A stretch of 42,421 bases of DNA. Origin: Dehalococcoidia bacterium (GTDB taxonomy: Bacteria; Chloroflexota; Dehalococcoidia; Dehalococcoidales; S120). Below, one piece after another: positions 16,675 through 24,544 of this stretch (position 1 is its first letter; every line of letters starts with the position of its first letter). Made by a program: the position numbers and the translations under genes. The notes beneath the pieces were generated by a model that ran no database searches, was not told the DNA's origin, and saw only the letters and a program-made list of their open reading frames with translations. Location: positions 7,763 to 50,183 of the forward strand of contig DUER01000136.1 in assembly GCA_011192075.1 (NCBI GenBank), given 5' to 3'.

Positions 16675-18064
16675 CCATAGGAATTTCTGGCGTTCGGTGC
16701 CGTTTCTTTAGCTTGACGCCATCTTCAGCAGTTCTGTCGTGAGTGCCTTTCCTTTTCTTCCTTGGTTTAGCTTCAACTTTAGTCGGCATAGACACTGAAA
16801 TATCCTCGGCAAACCGAAGCTGAGGTTTTTCCGCTGTTAGCTGTGGTTCAAAAGAAACTAGCGAAGGAATAGGTGTAGTATCAAGAGCAGGTGAAGGCTC
16901 AGCTTCTTCTGCCCTAGCAGGCACTAAAACTGACTCTGTAGTAGCTAGCGTTTCAGATGGAACCTCCTCGCCCACTACGGTCTCTTCTCCAATCTCAGTT
17001 AAAAGCTCAGCTTCCGCCACTCTTTCTGCCTCAGCAACCGAGGCACTCTTAATGTCGATCCGCCATCCAGTGAGCTTAACCGCTAGTCTAACATTCTGCC
17101 CCTCTTTACCGATGGCTAATGAAAGCTGCCTATCAGGGATAACTACAGTAGCTATCTCCTCTCTATCATTCAGGTCAACACTTAATACCCGGGCTGGGCT
17201 AAGAGCATTAGCAATAAGAATAGAGGCGCCTGGATTCCACATAACGACATCAATCTTTTCACCATTTAACTCATTCACAATATTTTGTATTCTGATACCA
17301 CGCAATCCAACACAGCAACCAACTGGGTCAATGCCATCTTGGCGTGCAGCTACAGCTATTTTACTCCGAAATCCAGCTTCGCGGGCAATTGATTTTAACT
17401 CCACTAGCCCACTAAAAACCTCAGGGACTTCCAACTCGAAAAGTCGACGAAGTAAATCTGGGTGAGAACGCGATACTATTACCCGGGGCCCTCGGTTGGT
17501 CCGCACCACTTCCAAAAGGTAAACCTTAAGCCTTTGGCCTACTCGGTATCTCTCGTTGGGCACCTGCTCAACGGCGGGCAGTATTGCCTCTGTTCGACCC
17601 AAGTCAATAAATATCTGCCTAGACTCAATACGGTGCACCAACCCAGTGACAATATCGCCTTCTTTACCAGCATATTCCTCAAATATAGCGCTGTGCTCTG
17701 CTTCATGAAGACGCTGTAGAATAACCTGCTTTGCCGTTTGAGCAGCAATGCGCCCTGCGTTATGCGGGGTAGCTTCCACCTCAATAGTCTCATCAATCTG
17801 AATATCCGGTTTGACTCGGCGTGCCTCATCCAATGATATCTCGTAGCGACCATCCGAAGGCACCTCAACTACAGTTTTCTCAGCCCACACCTTGACCCCA
17901 CCGGTATTAGGATTAATCTTAACCCGAATATTCTGGTTAGCAGCAAAATTATCCTTTTTATAAGCTGATACCAGCGCTGCCTCTACCGCTCCAATAACTG
18001 TCTCCTTAGGCAGGTTTTTCTCAGCCGAGAGTTGGGTAATAGCGATGAGAAAATCACTCTTCAT
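16658..18064 (-). CDS. nusA: Transcription termination/antitermination factor NusA
   Basis: NusA binds RNA polymerase and controls pausing, termination and antitermination. Of 468 residues: N-terminal polymerase-binding domain (about 1-125), S1 domain (about 133-200, GDIVTGLVHRIESRQIFIDLG), KH1 (about 225-280, SKIAVAARQDGIDPVGCCVG), KH2 (about 285-345, IPDRQLSLAIGKEGQNVRLA) and a variable tail of about 120 residues rich in Glu, Pro and Ser that ends in a basic cluster (KPRKKRKG, KLKKRHR). ATG 18064 is the first possible start because an in-frame TAA lies three codons upstream; its ribosome site is weak. rimP, often found before nusA, is absent here. Confidence 0.96.
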   Translation of the reverse strand: MKSDFLIAITQLSAEKNLPKETVIGAVEAALVSAYKKDNFAANQNIRVKINPNTGGVKVWAEKTVVEVPSDGRYEISLDEARRVKPDIQIDETIEVEATPHNAGRIAAQTAKQVILQRLHEAEHSAIFEEYAGKEGDIVTGLVHRIESRQIFIDLGRTEAILPAVEQVPNERYRVGQRLKVYLLEVVRTNRGPRVIVSRSHPDLLRRLFELEVPEVFSGLVELKSIAREAGFRSKIAVAARQDGIDPVGCCVGLRGIRIQNIVNELNGEKIDVVMWNPGASILIANALSPARVLSVDLNDREEIATVVIPDRQLSLAIGKEGQNVRLAVKLTGWRIDIKSASVAEAERVAEAELLTEIGEETVVGEEVPSETLATTESVLVPARAEEAEPSPALDTTPIPSLVSFEPQLTAEKPQLRFAEDISVSMPTKVEAKPRKKRKGTHDRTAEDGVKLKKRHRTPEIPMDDEEY

Positions 18065-18105
18065 CTCGGATTAAAATCTCCAATCCTCCTATTTCCCTAT
18101 ACAAC

Positions 18106-18130
18106 AAAAAAGTGGGAATAAAACCCACTT
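18106..18130 (-). terminator. Intrinsic terminator or attenuator in the nusA leader
   Basis: On the minus strand AAGTGGG, a seven-base loop and CCCACTT form a perfect seven-pair stem running directly into TTTT (six T in a row counting the stem end). It lies only about 20 bases downstream of the expected nusA transcription start and 42 bases before the ATG, so transcripts could stop before nusA. It could instead end readthrough from nadB, 253 bases upstream. Confidence 0.55.
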
Positions 18131-18156
18131 AACTACATAACCTTTTTATTTATTTA

Positions 18157-18185
18157 AGTATATCACAAGCAGGTTCAAGATGCAA
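18157..18185 (-). promoter_or_regulatory. Candidate extended -10 promoter for the nusA operon
   Basis: Minus strand TTGCAT (18180-18185), a 17-base spacer and TATACT (18157-18162) preceded by TG at the extended -10 position. Transcription would begin near 18150. The rest of the nusA-nadB gap (18186-18382) shows no gene. Confidence 0.6.
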
Positions 18186-18382
18186 GCTATGTCAAGAATA
18201 AGGTTACATTCAAAAGTTGAATTTTCCCAACTCACCCAGCTGTCAAGTAGGGGAGAGTTTTTTCTCAAGAGAGTTTCAGCCCATTTAGGGCATAAGTATT
18301 TTCTCTCGCAAACGAACACCCGCTAAGTTCTTGGACACCGTACACCACGGTATATGCCATCCAATCTCTATGTTCATGACCA

Positions 18383-19924
18383 TCACTTTACTAAGACGAT
18401 GTGCCGTTGCCACTGGGGTAAGCTGTGGGGGAAATCAGAGCGGAAATGAGCCCCTCGGCTCTCTTCCCTAAGCAAGGCTGCTTCGGTCACTAATCGACCG
18501 CATAATATCAGGTTGCTTAGCTCATAGGTAGGACGGTCTACAGGTTGGGGTAAGGACTTTTGCCAGGCAGCCATGATATCTGCTACCTGGGTCAGGCTTT
18601 CTATATCGCGTATGATACCTACTTTATCCCAGTGCAGTTGCTGCAAGGTGGAGAAGCTAGGTGCCGGCAAAACCTCAGGGACTTGCCTCCAGCTAAGCGA
18701 GTGGTGAACCTCAACACTTCTACTGACAGGAGGTGCCTTGGTCTCAGCTCCCTTTCCGATTCTCTCTATAATTCTCTTGCTGAATACGAGCACTTCAATC
18801 ATTGAGTTTGAGGCCAGCCGGTTTGCCCCATGGACGCCGGTGCAGGCAGTTTCACCAACGGCGAATAATCCAGCTATGTTGGTTTCACCCCAGATATTAG
18901 TCTTGGTACCGCCCATCATGTAATGGGCAGCCGGGGCTACTGGTACCAGACCTTTGGTGACATTTAGCCCATGGTCCAGGCAGAAGCGGTATATATGAGG
19001 AAACCGGGTAGTAGTAACCTTGTGCGGTAAATGGGTAGCATCAATGAAGACCCTATCTGAGCCTGTCCTTTCCATCTCATAGACAATGCTGCGAGCTACT
19101 ATATCCCGTGGTGCTAGGTCACCATCAGGTGTATAGTCAGGCATAAAGTGATGCCCTTCTGTATTGCGCAGTGTCCCCCCTTCACCCCTGACCGCTTCCG
19201 ATATAAGGAACGGAGTTACCCCAGGTAGGCGTAAAGCAGTAGGGTGAAACTGGAAAAACTCCATATCAATAATTTCAGCTCCAGCATTAAAGGCAAGAGC
19301 TACACCATCACCAGTGGCTATTTCCGAGTTAGTACTAAACTTATATAACTGTCCAGCACCCCCAGAAGCTAAAATTAGGGAGCGGCAGCCGAATTCCTCA
19401 ACAGAGCTGGTACGACAATCAAGGGCTCTTACCCCGCTAACTTGCTCCTTTTCTACCAGGATCTCAGTCGCCAGACAATCTTCAAGTACCTGGATTTTAG
19501 AATCATGCACCCTTTCACTTAGAGTAACTTCAATATGTTCACCAGTGGCATCACCACCAGCATGCAGGATACGGGGCACACTGTGAGCTGCCTCCATAGT
19601 GAGGGCAATCTCACCGTTAAGTGTGTCAAAAGGTACGCCAAAATTGACCAAATCAGTAATACGGTCAGAAGCCTCATCTACCAAAATACGCACTGCCTCT
19701 TCATCACATAGGCCGTCTCCAGCAGCTATGGTATCGTGAAAGTGGATCTCAGGTGAATCATTCTTGCTTATGGCGGCAGCAATACCCCCCTGGGCATGCC
19801 TAGTATTACAGTCTCCAATACTACCTTTGGTTATAATAAGCACACTCCCTTGCTCTTTAGCCAGTAAGGCAGTATAAAGCCCAGCAATACCGCTACCAAC
19901 AATAACATAGTCATATTGGTTCAT
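18383..19924 (-). CDS. nadB: L-aspartate oxidase
   Basis: FAD enzyme that oxidises aspartate to iminoaspartate for NAD synthesis; in anaerobes fumarate is the electron acceptor and is reduced to succinate. 513 residues. Seen: VIVGSGIAGLYTALLAK at residues 7-23, NTRHAQGGIAAAI near residue 40 (the non-covalent FAD site, His of SdhA replaced), FQFHPTALRL near residue 225, EAVRGEGGTLRN near residue 243, LAPRDIVARSI near residue 270, PAAHYMMGG near residue 330 and GANRLASNSMIEVLVF near residue 360. ATG overlaps the fumarase beta stop (TAATG), so the two are coupled. nadA and nadC are not in the window. Being last in the succinate/fumarate block ties its acceptor and product to that metabolism. Confidence 0.93.
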   Translation of the reverse strand: MNQYDYVIVGSGIAGLYTALLAKEQGSVLIITKGSIGDCNTRHAQGGIAAAISKNDSPEIHFHDTIAAGDGLCDEEAVRILVDEASDRITDLVNFGVPFDTLNGEIALTMEAAHSVPRILHAGGDATGEHIEVTLSERVHDSKIQVLEDCLATEILVEKEQVSGVRALDCRTSSVEEFGCRSLILASGGAGQLYKFSTNSEIATGDGVALAFNAGAEIIDMEFFQFHPTALRLPGVTPFLISEAVRGEGGTLRNTEGHHFMPDYTPDGDLAPRDIVARSIVYEMERTGSDRVFIDATHLPHKVTTTRFPHIYRFCLDHGLNVTKGLVPVAPAAHYMMGGTKTNIWGETNIAGLFAVGETACTGVHGANRLASNSMIEVLVFSKRIIERIGKGAETKAPPVSRSVEVHHSLSWRQVPEVLPAPSFSTLQQLHWDKVGIIRDIESLTQVADIMAAWQKSLPQPVDRPTYELSNLILCGRLVTEAALLREESRGAHFRSDFPHSLPQWQRHIVLVK

Positions 19925-20481
19925 TAGCTTTCGTCCACCCGGTATCTGGCTTTTCCCTCCTGATACAGGTCTCCACCATAAATATCATTTATCACAGTTA
20001 CTGGGAAATCTTCTACTTCTAGGCGACGAATTGCCTCCGCACCCAGCTCCTCGTAGGCTATTACCTCTGCTTTCTTGATACTCTTAGAGATGAGAGCGCC
20101 GGCACCACCTATGGCAGCAAAATACACCGCCTTGTATTTTTTCATGGTATCTTTCACCACTTGCGAGCGCATACCTTTGCCAATCATCCCTTTAAGCCCC
20201 TCGGCTATCAAGCAGGGTGAGTAGCTATCCATACGACCACTGGTAGTAGGCCCGGCAGACCCGATTGGTTGGCCTGGTTTAGCTGGGGAAGGTCCCATAA
20301 AGTATATCGTTTGCCCCATAATATCAAATGGCAGTGGCTTCCCTTGCTCCAGAGCCTCAACCATCCTCTTATGGGCAGCATCCCGCCCAACATACATAAT
20401 ACCAGTAAGCAAAACATTATCCCCAGCTTTAAGGTCTTGTAAAATTTCATCAGTTAACGGCAACGTAACCCTTTTAGTCAT
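19924..20481 (-). CDS. Class I fumarate hydratase, beta (C-terminal) subunit
   Basis: Beta subunit of the two-subunit [4Fe-4S] fumarase that interconverts fumarate and malate. The 185 residues match. Seen: DNVLLTGIMYVGRDAAHKRM near residue 21, the GPSPAKPGQPIGSAGPTTSG loop at residues 63-82 followed by RMDSY, the IGKGMRSQ loop near residue 102 and AAIGGAGALISKSI near residue 122. Its alpha partner is at 24.5-25.4 kb, separated by four other genes, which is unusual since the pair is normally adjacent. AGAAGGA precedes the ATG. It follows the acyl-CoA dehydrogenase by 13 bases and overlaps nadB. L(+)-tartrate dehydratase is the close alternative; the context favours fumarase. Confidence 0.9.
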   Translation of the reverse strand: MTKRVTLPLTDEILQDLKAGDNVLLTGIMYVGRDAAHKRMVEALEQGKPLPFDIMGQTIYFMGPSPAKPGQPIGSAGPTTSGRMDSYSPCLIAEGLKGMIGKGMRSQVVKDTMKKYKAVYFAAIGGAGALISKSIKKAEVIAYEELGAEAIRRLEVEDFPVTVINDIYGGDLYQEGKARYRVDES

Positions 20482-20494
20482 TATTATCCTTCTA

Positions 20495-21667
20495 TTAGAC
20501 TTTCAATCCTTTTAAAATATCTTGGGCAATAATGCTCCTCTGAAGTTCCAGTGCCAGCTCGGTGGCACTGGTGGCTAAAGCATGACGACATAACCTTTCC
20601 ATAGGCAGTCCACCCATATAGGGTGGTCCATTGAAAATGTGAGCCACTCTATCAGCAACACTGTGAACCATCTCGGTAGCGAATAGCTTCACCATAGCCG
20701 CTTGGCGGCGTATTGACTCCCCCTTGTCTGCCTTCCAGGCAGCTTCATAAACCATGAGTCTACAGGCATGAATGCCCATAGCTATATCAGCTAGTCCAGC
20801 TTCTATACTGGTCCGCCTGGAAATAAATTGCCCAAATGACTGCCAGGATTGAGCCTGTGTGGTTGATTCCTCAAGCAATCTTTGAGCGACCCCTACGCAT
20901 CTAGCCCCTCTTATCAGTCGCCTTGAGGGGAGCCATTTTTTACCTAAGTGGAAAGACTTCCCTTCCTGTCCCAATATATTTTCCGCTGGTACTAGACAGT
21001 GGTCAAACACCAGAGACATAGGTTCCCCGGTTTGAGATTGCCATCCTGTCTTTTCTTCACCACCGCTCACAGTAAATCCGGGAGTATCTTTATCCACCAA
21101 GAAGCAAGTTACCCCGTCCCTGAGTCCTTTATCCCCAGTGGCGGCGAAAACAACGGCAAAATAATCTTTGCCGACTCGGGAGAAGGACACCTTTTTACCA
21201 TTAAGAACGTAGTGTTTGCTTACCTTTTCTGCTTTCATCTCTATATTGGACAGACGGGCTGTCTTTTCTGGCTCCGTTAGTGCCAGATAGGCGTGCCTTT
21301 GCCGATGAAGCACTGGTAGAAAGTACTTTTCCTTCTGCTCAGCATCACAATCAAAAAGAATAGGAGTAACATCACCAAAATTGAAGGGGATAACCGTCTG
21401 AGCTAGCTCTTCTTCAACCAGGCAGTTACCGAAGGTGCTCAGACCAACGCCGCCAAGTTCCTCAGGCACGCCTACTCCCCACAACCCCATATCCCTAGCC
21501 ATCTTGACGAGTTTTTCTTCGGTATCTTCAGGTAGGAACATACGGGCATCGCTCAGGTCAGCCGCCCGTCCCAGAATATCCCTCTCCAGAGGCTTCAATT
21601 GGTCGTTGACAAAGGCTCTTACCAAACTCTGTACCATTTTTAGGTCTTCCGGTATCTCAAAATCCAT
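20495..21667 (-). CDS. Acyl-CoA dehydrogenase family protein
   Basis: Flavoprotein of the acyl-CoA dehydrogenase fold, 390 residues of standard length. Seen: GLWGVGVPEELGGVGLSTFG near residue 61, LALTEPEKTA near residue 133 in the FAD/substrate strand, the middle-domain RDGVTCFLVDKDTPGF near residue 183, and the C-terminal helices. The region of the catalytic base normally reads YEGTSEIQR; here it is TELALELQR. Glu370 aligns with the usual base but the following Gly-Thr is lost, so substrate or activity may differ. It follows a 2x[4Fe-4S] ferredoxin and precedes fumarase beta within the redox block; EtfB in the window is a potential acceptor partner. The substrate is unknown; propionyl-CoA or a branched acyl-CoA are guesses. 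Confidence 0.85.
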   Translation of the reverse strand: MDFEIPEDLKMVQSLVRAFVNDQLKPLERDILGRAADLSDARMFLPEDTEEKLVKMARDMGLWGVGVPEELGGVGLSTFGNCLVEEELAQTVIPFNFGDVTPILFDCDAEQKEKYFLPVLHRQRHAYLALTEPEKTARLSNIEMKAEKVSKHYVLNGKKVSFSRVGKDYFAVVFAATGDKGLRDGVTCFLVDKDTPGFTVSGGEEKTGWQSQTGEPMSLVFDHCLVPAENILGQEGKSFHLGKKWLPSRRLIRGARCVGVAQRLLEESTTQAQSWQSFGQFISRRTSIEAGLADIAMGIHACRLMVYEAAWKADKGESIRRQAAMVKLFATEMVHSVADRVAHIFNGPPYMGGLPMERLCRHALATSATELALELQRSIIAQDILKGLKV

Positions 21668-21688
21668 TTAACGCCTCTTCTAAGTAAG

Positions 21689-22141
21689 TTAACCTTGGTT
21701 GATAGCTTCCTCTAGAAATAGGTCCAAATCAAGCTCATCCTCATCGCCTATTCGTTGCTCCAGGCGGGACATAACCTCTACCATACGACGATTGACTACA
21801 TAGTTCTTAATAGTAGTGTCAACCTGAGGACAGACCAGAATGCAAGCACCACATTGGTCGCAGTCCTCGCCAACTATACTTTCCAGTGCCATTGAGGTGC
21901 GCTGTTCTGTCTTCTGGCGCCGAGATGGCTCCCGGAACAAAAAGGGACAGATATCTATGCAGTTGCCACAGCTAATACATTCCTTGTGCCCGCTAATGTC
22001 TTCAGTAATGTTTAACGCATGGCCGGGATTAAAGCCGCTGGAGAGGAGTCGGCACCGACCTACCGGCGGGCTTTTAGTATTTAAGATTTCGTTTAAGATA
22101 CCTTCAATTTCTTCAACATCTGTTTGAATACGCTGTGGCAT
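21689..22141 (-). CDS. Ferredoxin-like protein with two [4Fe-4S] clusters
   Basis: A 150-residue soluble electron carrier. Two cluster motifs are seen: CISCGNCIDICPF near residue 56 and CDQCGACILVCPQ near residue 93, with about 25 residues between them. The N-terminus (DVEEIEGILNEIL) and C-terminus (DELDLDLFLEEAI) are acidic helices, which suits docking to partners. ATG 22141 has a GAGGAG site at 6-base spacing. It sits 16 bases after the fumarate reductase-like flavoprotein and 21 before the acyl-CoA dehydrogenase, so it may carry electrons between them. Similar to HdrC or the electron-transfer subunits of other soluble oxidoreductases; the exact role is inferred. Confidence 0.8.
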   Translation of the reverse strand: MPQRIQTDVEEIEGILNEILNTKSPPVGRCRLLSSGFNPGHALNITEDISGHKECISCGNCIDICPFLFREPSRRQKTEQRTSMALESIVGEDCDQCGACILVCPQVDTTIKNYVVNRRMVEVMSRLEQRIGDEDELDLDLFLEEAINQG

Positions 22142-22157
22142 ATCTCTCTCCTCAATC

Positions 22158-23819
22158 TCAAGCTAATTTTACCTGACCAGCAGTCAACACCTGTCGACTG
22201 TACTCAGGCAAATAATCAGGCATACGCCTGGCGTAATCGGGTAGCAACAGTGGTGATATTGGTCGCGATTCGGCTATGCCCATCTGTTCCAGCTCCCTCT
22301 GCCATTGGCGCACATGCTCAAGCGTCAGCGAGCTTGGCTTTGCCTCCTTGGCGTACTGAGCGGCGGCTCTACCTGTCCTTCTTCCGAAAACAAATAAGTC
22401 CAGCGTTGAGTTACCAATAAGCCTGTTTCTGCCATGTACTCCTCCCTCGCATTCACCAGCGGCGAACAACCCGGGTACGGTAGTAGCTCCGTCAGTATTA
22501 ATCTTAATACCTCCATTCTGGTAATGTAGGGTAGGGTAGACTAACATAGGCTCCTTGGTTATATCAATATTGAAACGACCAAACTGACGAACCATGGCCG
22601 GTAATTCCCGGGTAATAGTCCCTTCTCCCCGTATAACATCAATCATTGGCGAATCTAGCCACAGACCAACTTGTCCAGTTGTTGTCTCTATGCCTTGGTG
22701 ACGCTCTTGGCATTCTCGAATAATGGCTGCGGCTACCACGTCCCGTGGCTCCAAAGGCATGATGAATTGTTCCCCATCAACATTAACTAGTTGTGCCCCT
22801 AGAGTTCTTACTTTTTCAGTAACCAATTGTCCCAGAATCTGTGTTGGGAAAGCAGCACCGGTGGGATGGTATTGCATGGTATCCATAAAAATTAGCTTAG
22901 CGCCGACCCGATAAGCTAACACCAGTCCATCAGCAGTAGCCCCATAGTGATTAGTGGTGGGAAAACTCTGGATGTGTAACCGCCCTATGCCACCCGTAGC
23001 CATAATCACAGATTTGGCCCGAACCAAGCTTAATTCATTAGTCTCCAGGTTTACCAATATGGCGCCCGCTATTTGCCCCTTATCATCCATTACTAGCTCT
23101 ATTATCGGTGAATATTCCAGATAATTTATATTCCTGTTCTTGATTTCATCACGCAGAACACGCATTTCCTCAAGGCCGGTATAATCTCGCGCTGAGTGTA
23201 ACCTCAATCTTGAGGCACCACCACCAGATAGTTCGTGCATAGTACCATCTGGTCTCTTGTCCCAGTTAACGCCTAATGTTTCCAGCCAGTTAATCACTGA
23301 GGGGGCATCTTTTACTAGCGCCTCTACCAATTCGGGGATATTAGTGAAGTGCCCCCCACCTATCGTATCTAAGTAATGAATAAACGGGGAATCACTGGGT
23401 CTATCGGCTGCCTGTGTCCCGGCTTGAGCGCCTACAGTATTGGCATCACCTAGGCGCAACTTTGTTATTAATAGAACATTAGCCCCATTTTCGCGGGCTA
23501 GAAGGACCGCCGATGCCCCAGCTCCCCCACCACCAATTACCAGTACATCGACATCATAATCAATCTTATCGAGGTCAATTTTATCGGGATTAATGCGGCT
23601 ATTTCCCTCAAGCAACTCAGCTACTTCGTTGGGAGTATAATCACCCTTATTGGGGCCCAGTAGTAACTGGCGCATAGTTCCAGCTACATAGTCAGGATGA
23701 TATTTCGGCAACAAAGGCGTTTTTTCTTCATCGCTGAGGCGAGGAAATGTCTCTTTTAACCGCTTCTCTCGGGTAGCCTCTACTTTGCGGATACTTTCTT
23801 CCATATAAGCAGGATACAT
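22158..23819 (-). CDS. Fumarate reductase/succinate dehydrogenase-type flavoprotein
   Basis: FAD subunit that would interconvert succinate and fumarate. From ATG 23819 it has 553 residues; an in-frame TTG at 23840 lacks a ribosome site. An N-terminal extension of about 85 residues precedes VLVIGGGGAGASAVLLA. Active-site pieces are kept: MQYHPTG, EPRDVVAAAI with the catalytic Arg, and LHYQNGGIKIN. Two changes stand out: the FAD-linking His of the SHT motif is Asn (GDANTVGAQAG, codon 23439-23441), so FAD is probably non-covalent, and TEGxRGEG has become TEKVRTLG. It pairs with the Fe-S gene just upstream and has no membrane anchor nearby, resembling soluble thiol:fumarate reductases (TfrA) or adenylylsulfate-reductase-like relatives. 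Physiological direction is unknown. Confidence 0.85.
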   Translation of the reverse strand: MYPAYMEESIRKVEATREKRLKETFPRLSDEEKTPLLPKYHPDYVAGTMRQLLLGPNKGDYTPNEVAELLEGNSRINPDKIDLDKIDYDVDVLVIGGGGAGASAVLLARENGANVLLITKLRLGDANTVGAQAGTQAADRPSDSPFIHYLDTIGGGHFTNIPELVEALVKDAPSVINWLETLGVNWDKRPDGTMHELSGGGASRLRLHSARDYTGLEEMRVLRDEIKNRNINYLEYSPIIELVMDDKGQIAGAILVNLETNELSLVRAKSVIMATGGIGRLHIQSFPTTNHYGATADGLVLAYRVGAKLIFMDTMQYHPTGAAFPTQILGQLVTEKVRTLGAQLVNVDGEQFIMPLEPRDVVAAAIIRECQERHQGIETTTGQVGLWLDSPMIDVIRGEGTITRELPAMVRQFGRFNIDITKEPMLVYPTLHYQNGGIKINTDGATTVPGLFAAGECEGGVHGRNRLIGNSTLDLFVFGRRTGRAAAQYAKEAKPSSLTLEHVRQWQRELEQMGIAESRPISPLLLPDYARRMPDYLPEYSRQVLTAGQVKLA

Positions 23820-23841
23820 TTTAGCTTTACTCCATTCCAAT

Positions 23842-24531
23842 TTAGTAAGCAGGTTCTATTTCACGCTCAGCATATAGACGGCGTAGCTTGCTCTCTTCCA
23901 TCTTTTTTAGTTCTTCTATTTCAGCATCAAATTTACCTGCCTCAATCTCAGCTATCCTATCCTCAAGGTGCTTGGAGGGAGGGGCAAGGTAACGACCATA
24001 CAAGCGCCGACATAAGATAGCTATATTATAGGGCACTATTCCCTGGGGACATCGGGCAGCACACAAACCACACATCACACAGTCAAAGGACTTATTGACT
24101 ACTTCTCGAATATCGCCTCGTAAAGCATCAGATATAAACCACATCACCTCAAGGTCCTGAGGGCAGGTTTTAGTGCAATTATTACAGCCAAAACACTCGA
24201 CCAGTTCTGGATAGAGGGAAAGCACTTGTTCCCCAGTCGACGCTATCTCCTCCAAATTATAAAGAGCCTTGGCAGCAGGAAAGAATGGTACCTGCACCAG
24301 GTACATATCTGGTTCAACAGTCTTCTGGCAGGCAAGGTCATATCTTAACTGAGAGTCGTTTTTAAAATTGTAAATGGTAGCGCAGGCACCACAAAATCCG
24401 GCACGGCACCCACAGCCCCGAATCATCCTGTAGCCGCAATATTCTAGTGCCATCAGGATAGTAAGCCCTTCGGGAACCTGATAGTGCTTACCCATGATGT
24501 AAATATTGACCATTCGAGCTGTTTCAGCCAT
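23842..24531 (-). CDS. Fumarate reductase/succinate dehydrogenase-type iron-sulfur subunit
   Basis: Iron-sulfur partner of the flavoprotein, 229 residues. The N-terminal ferredoxin domain carries a [2Fe-2S] site in GCGCRAGFCGACATIY (about residues 39-54) with a fourth Cys in LACQK. The C-terminal domain has CFGCNNCTKTCPQ near residue 112 and CVMCGLCAARCPQ near residue 151, both of [4Fe-4S] type; the third site lacks the three-cysteine pattern that gives [3Fe-4S] in SdhB. A charged coiled tail (EIEELKKMEESKLRRLYAER) follows. GAGGTG precedes ATG 24531. With no SdhC/D-like anchor, electrons probably pass to soluble partners: the neighbouring ferredoxin or the HdrB-like protein. Confidence 0.85.
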   Translation of the reverse strand: MAETARMVNIYIMGKHYQVPEGLTILMALEYCGYRMIRGCGCRAGFCGACATIYNFKNDSQLRYDLACQKTVEPDMYLVQVPFFPAAKALYNLEEIASTGEQVLSLYPELVECFGCNNCTKTCPQDLEVMWFISDALRGDIREVVNKSFDCVMCGLCAARCPQGIVPYNIAILCRRLYGRYLAPPSKHLEDRIAEIEAGKFDAEIEELKKMEESKLRRLYAEREIEPAY

Positions 24532-24544
24532 TCTTCACCTCAAT

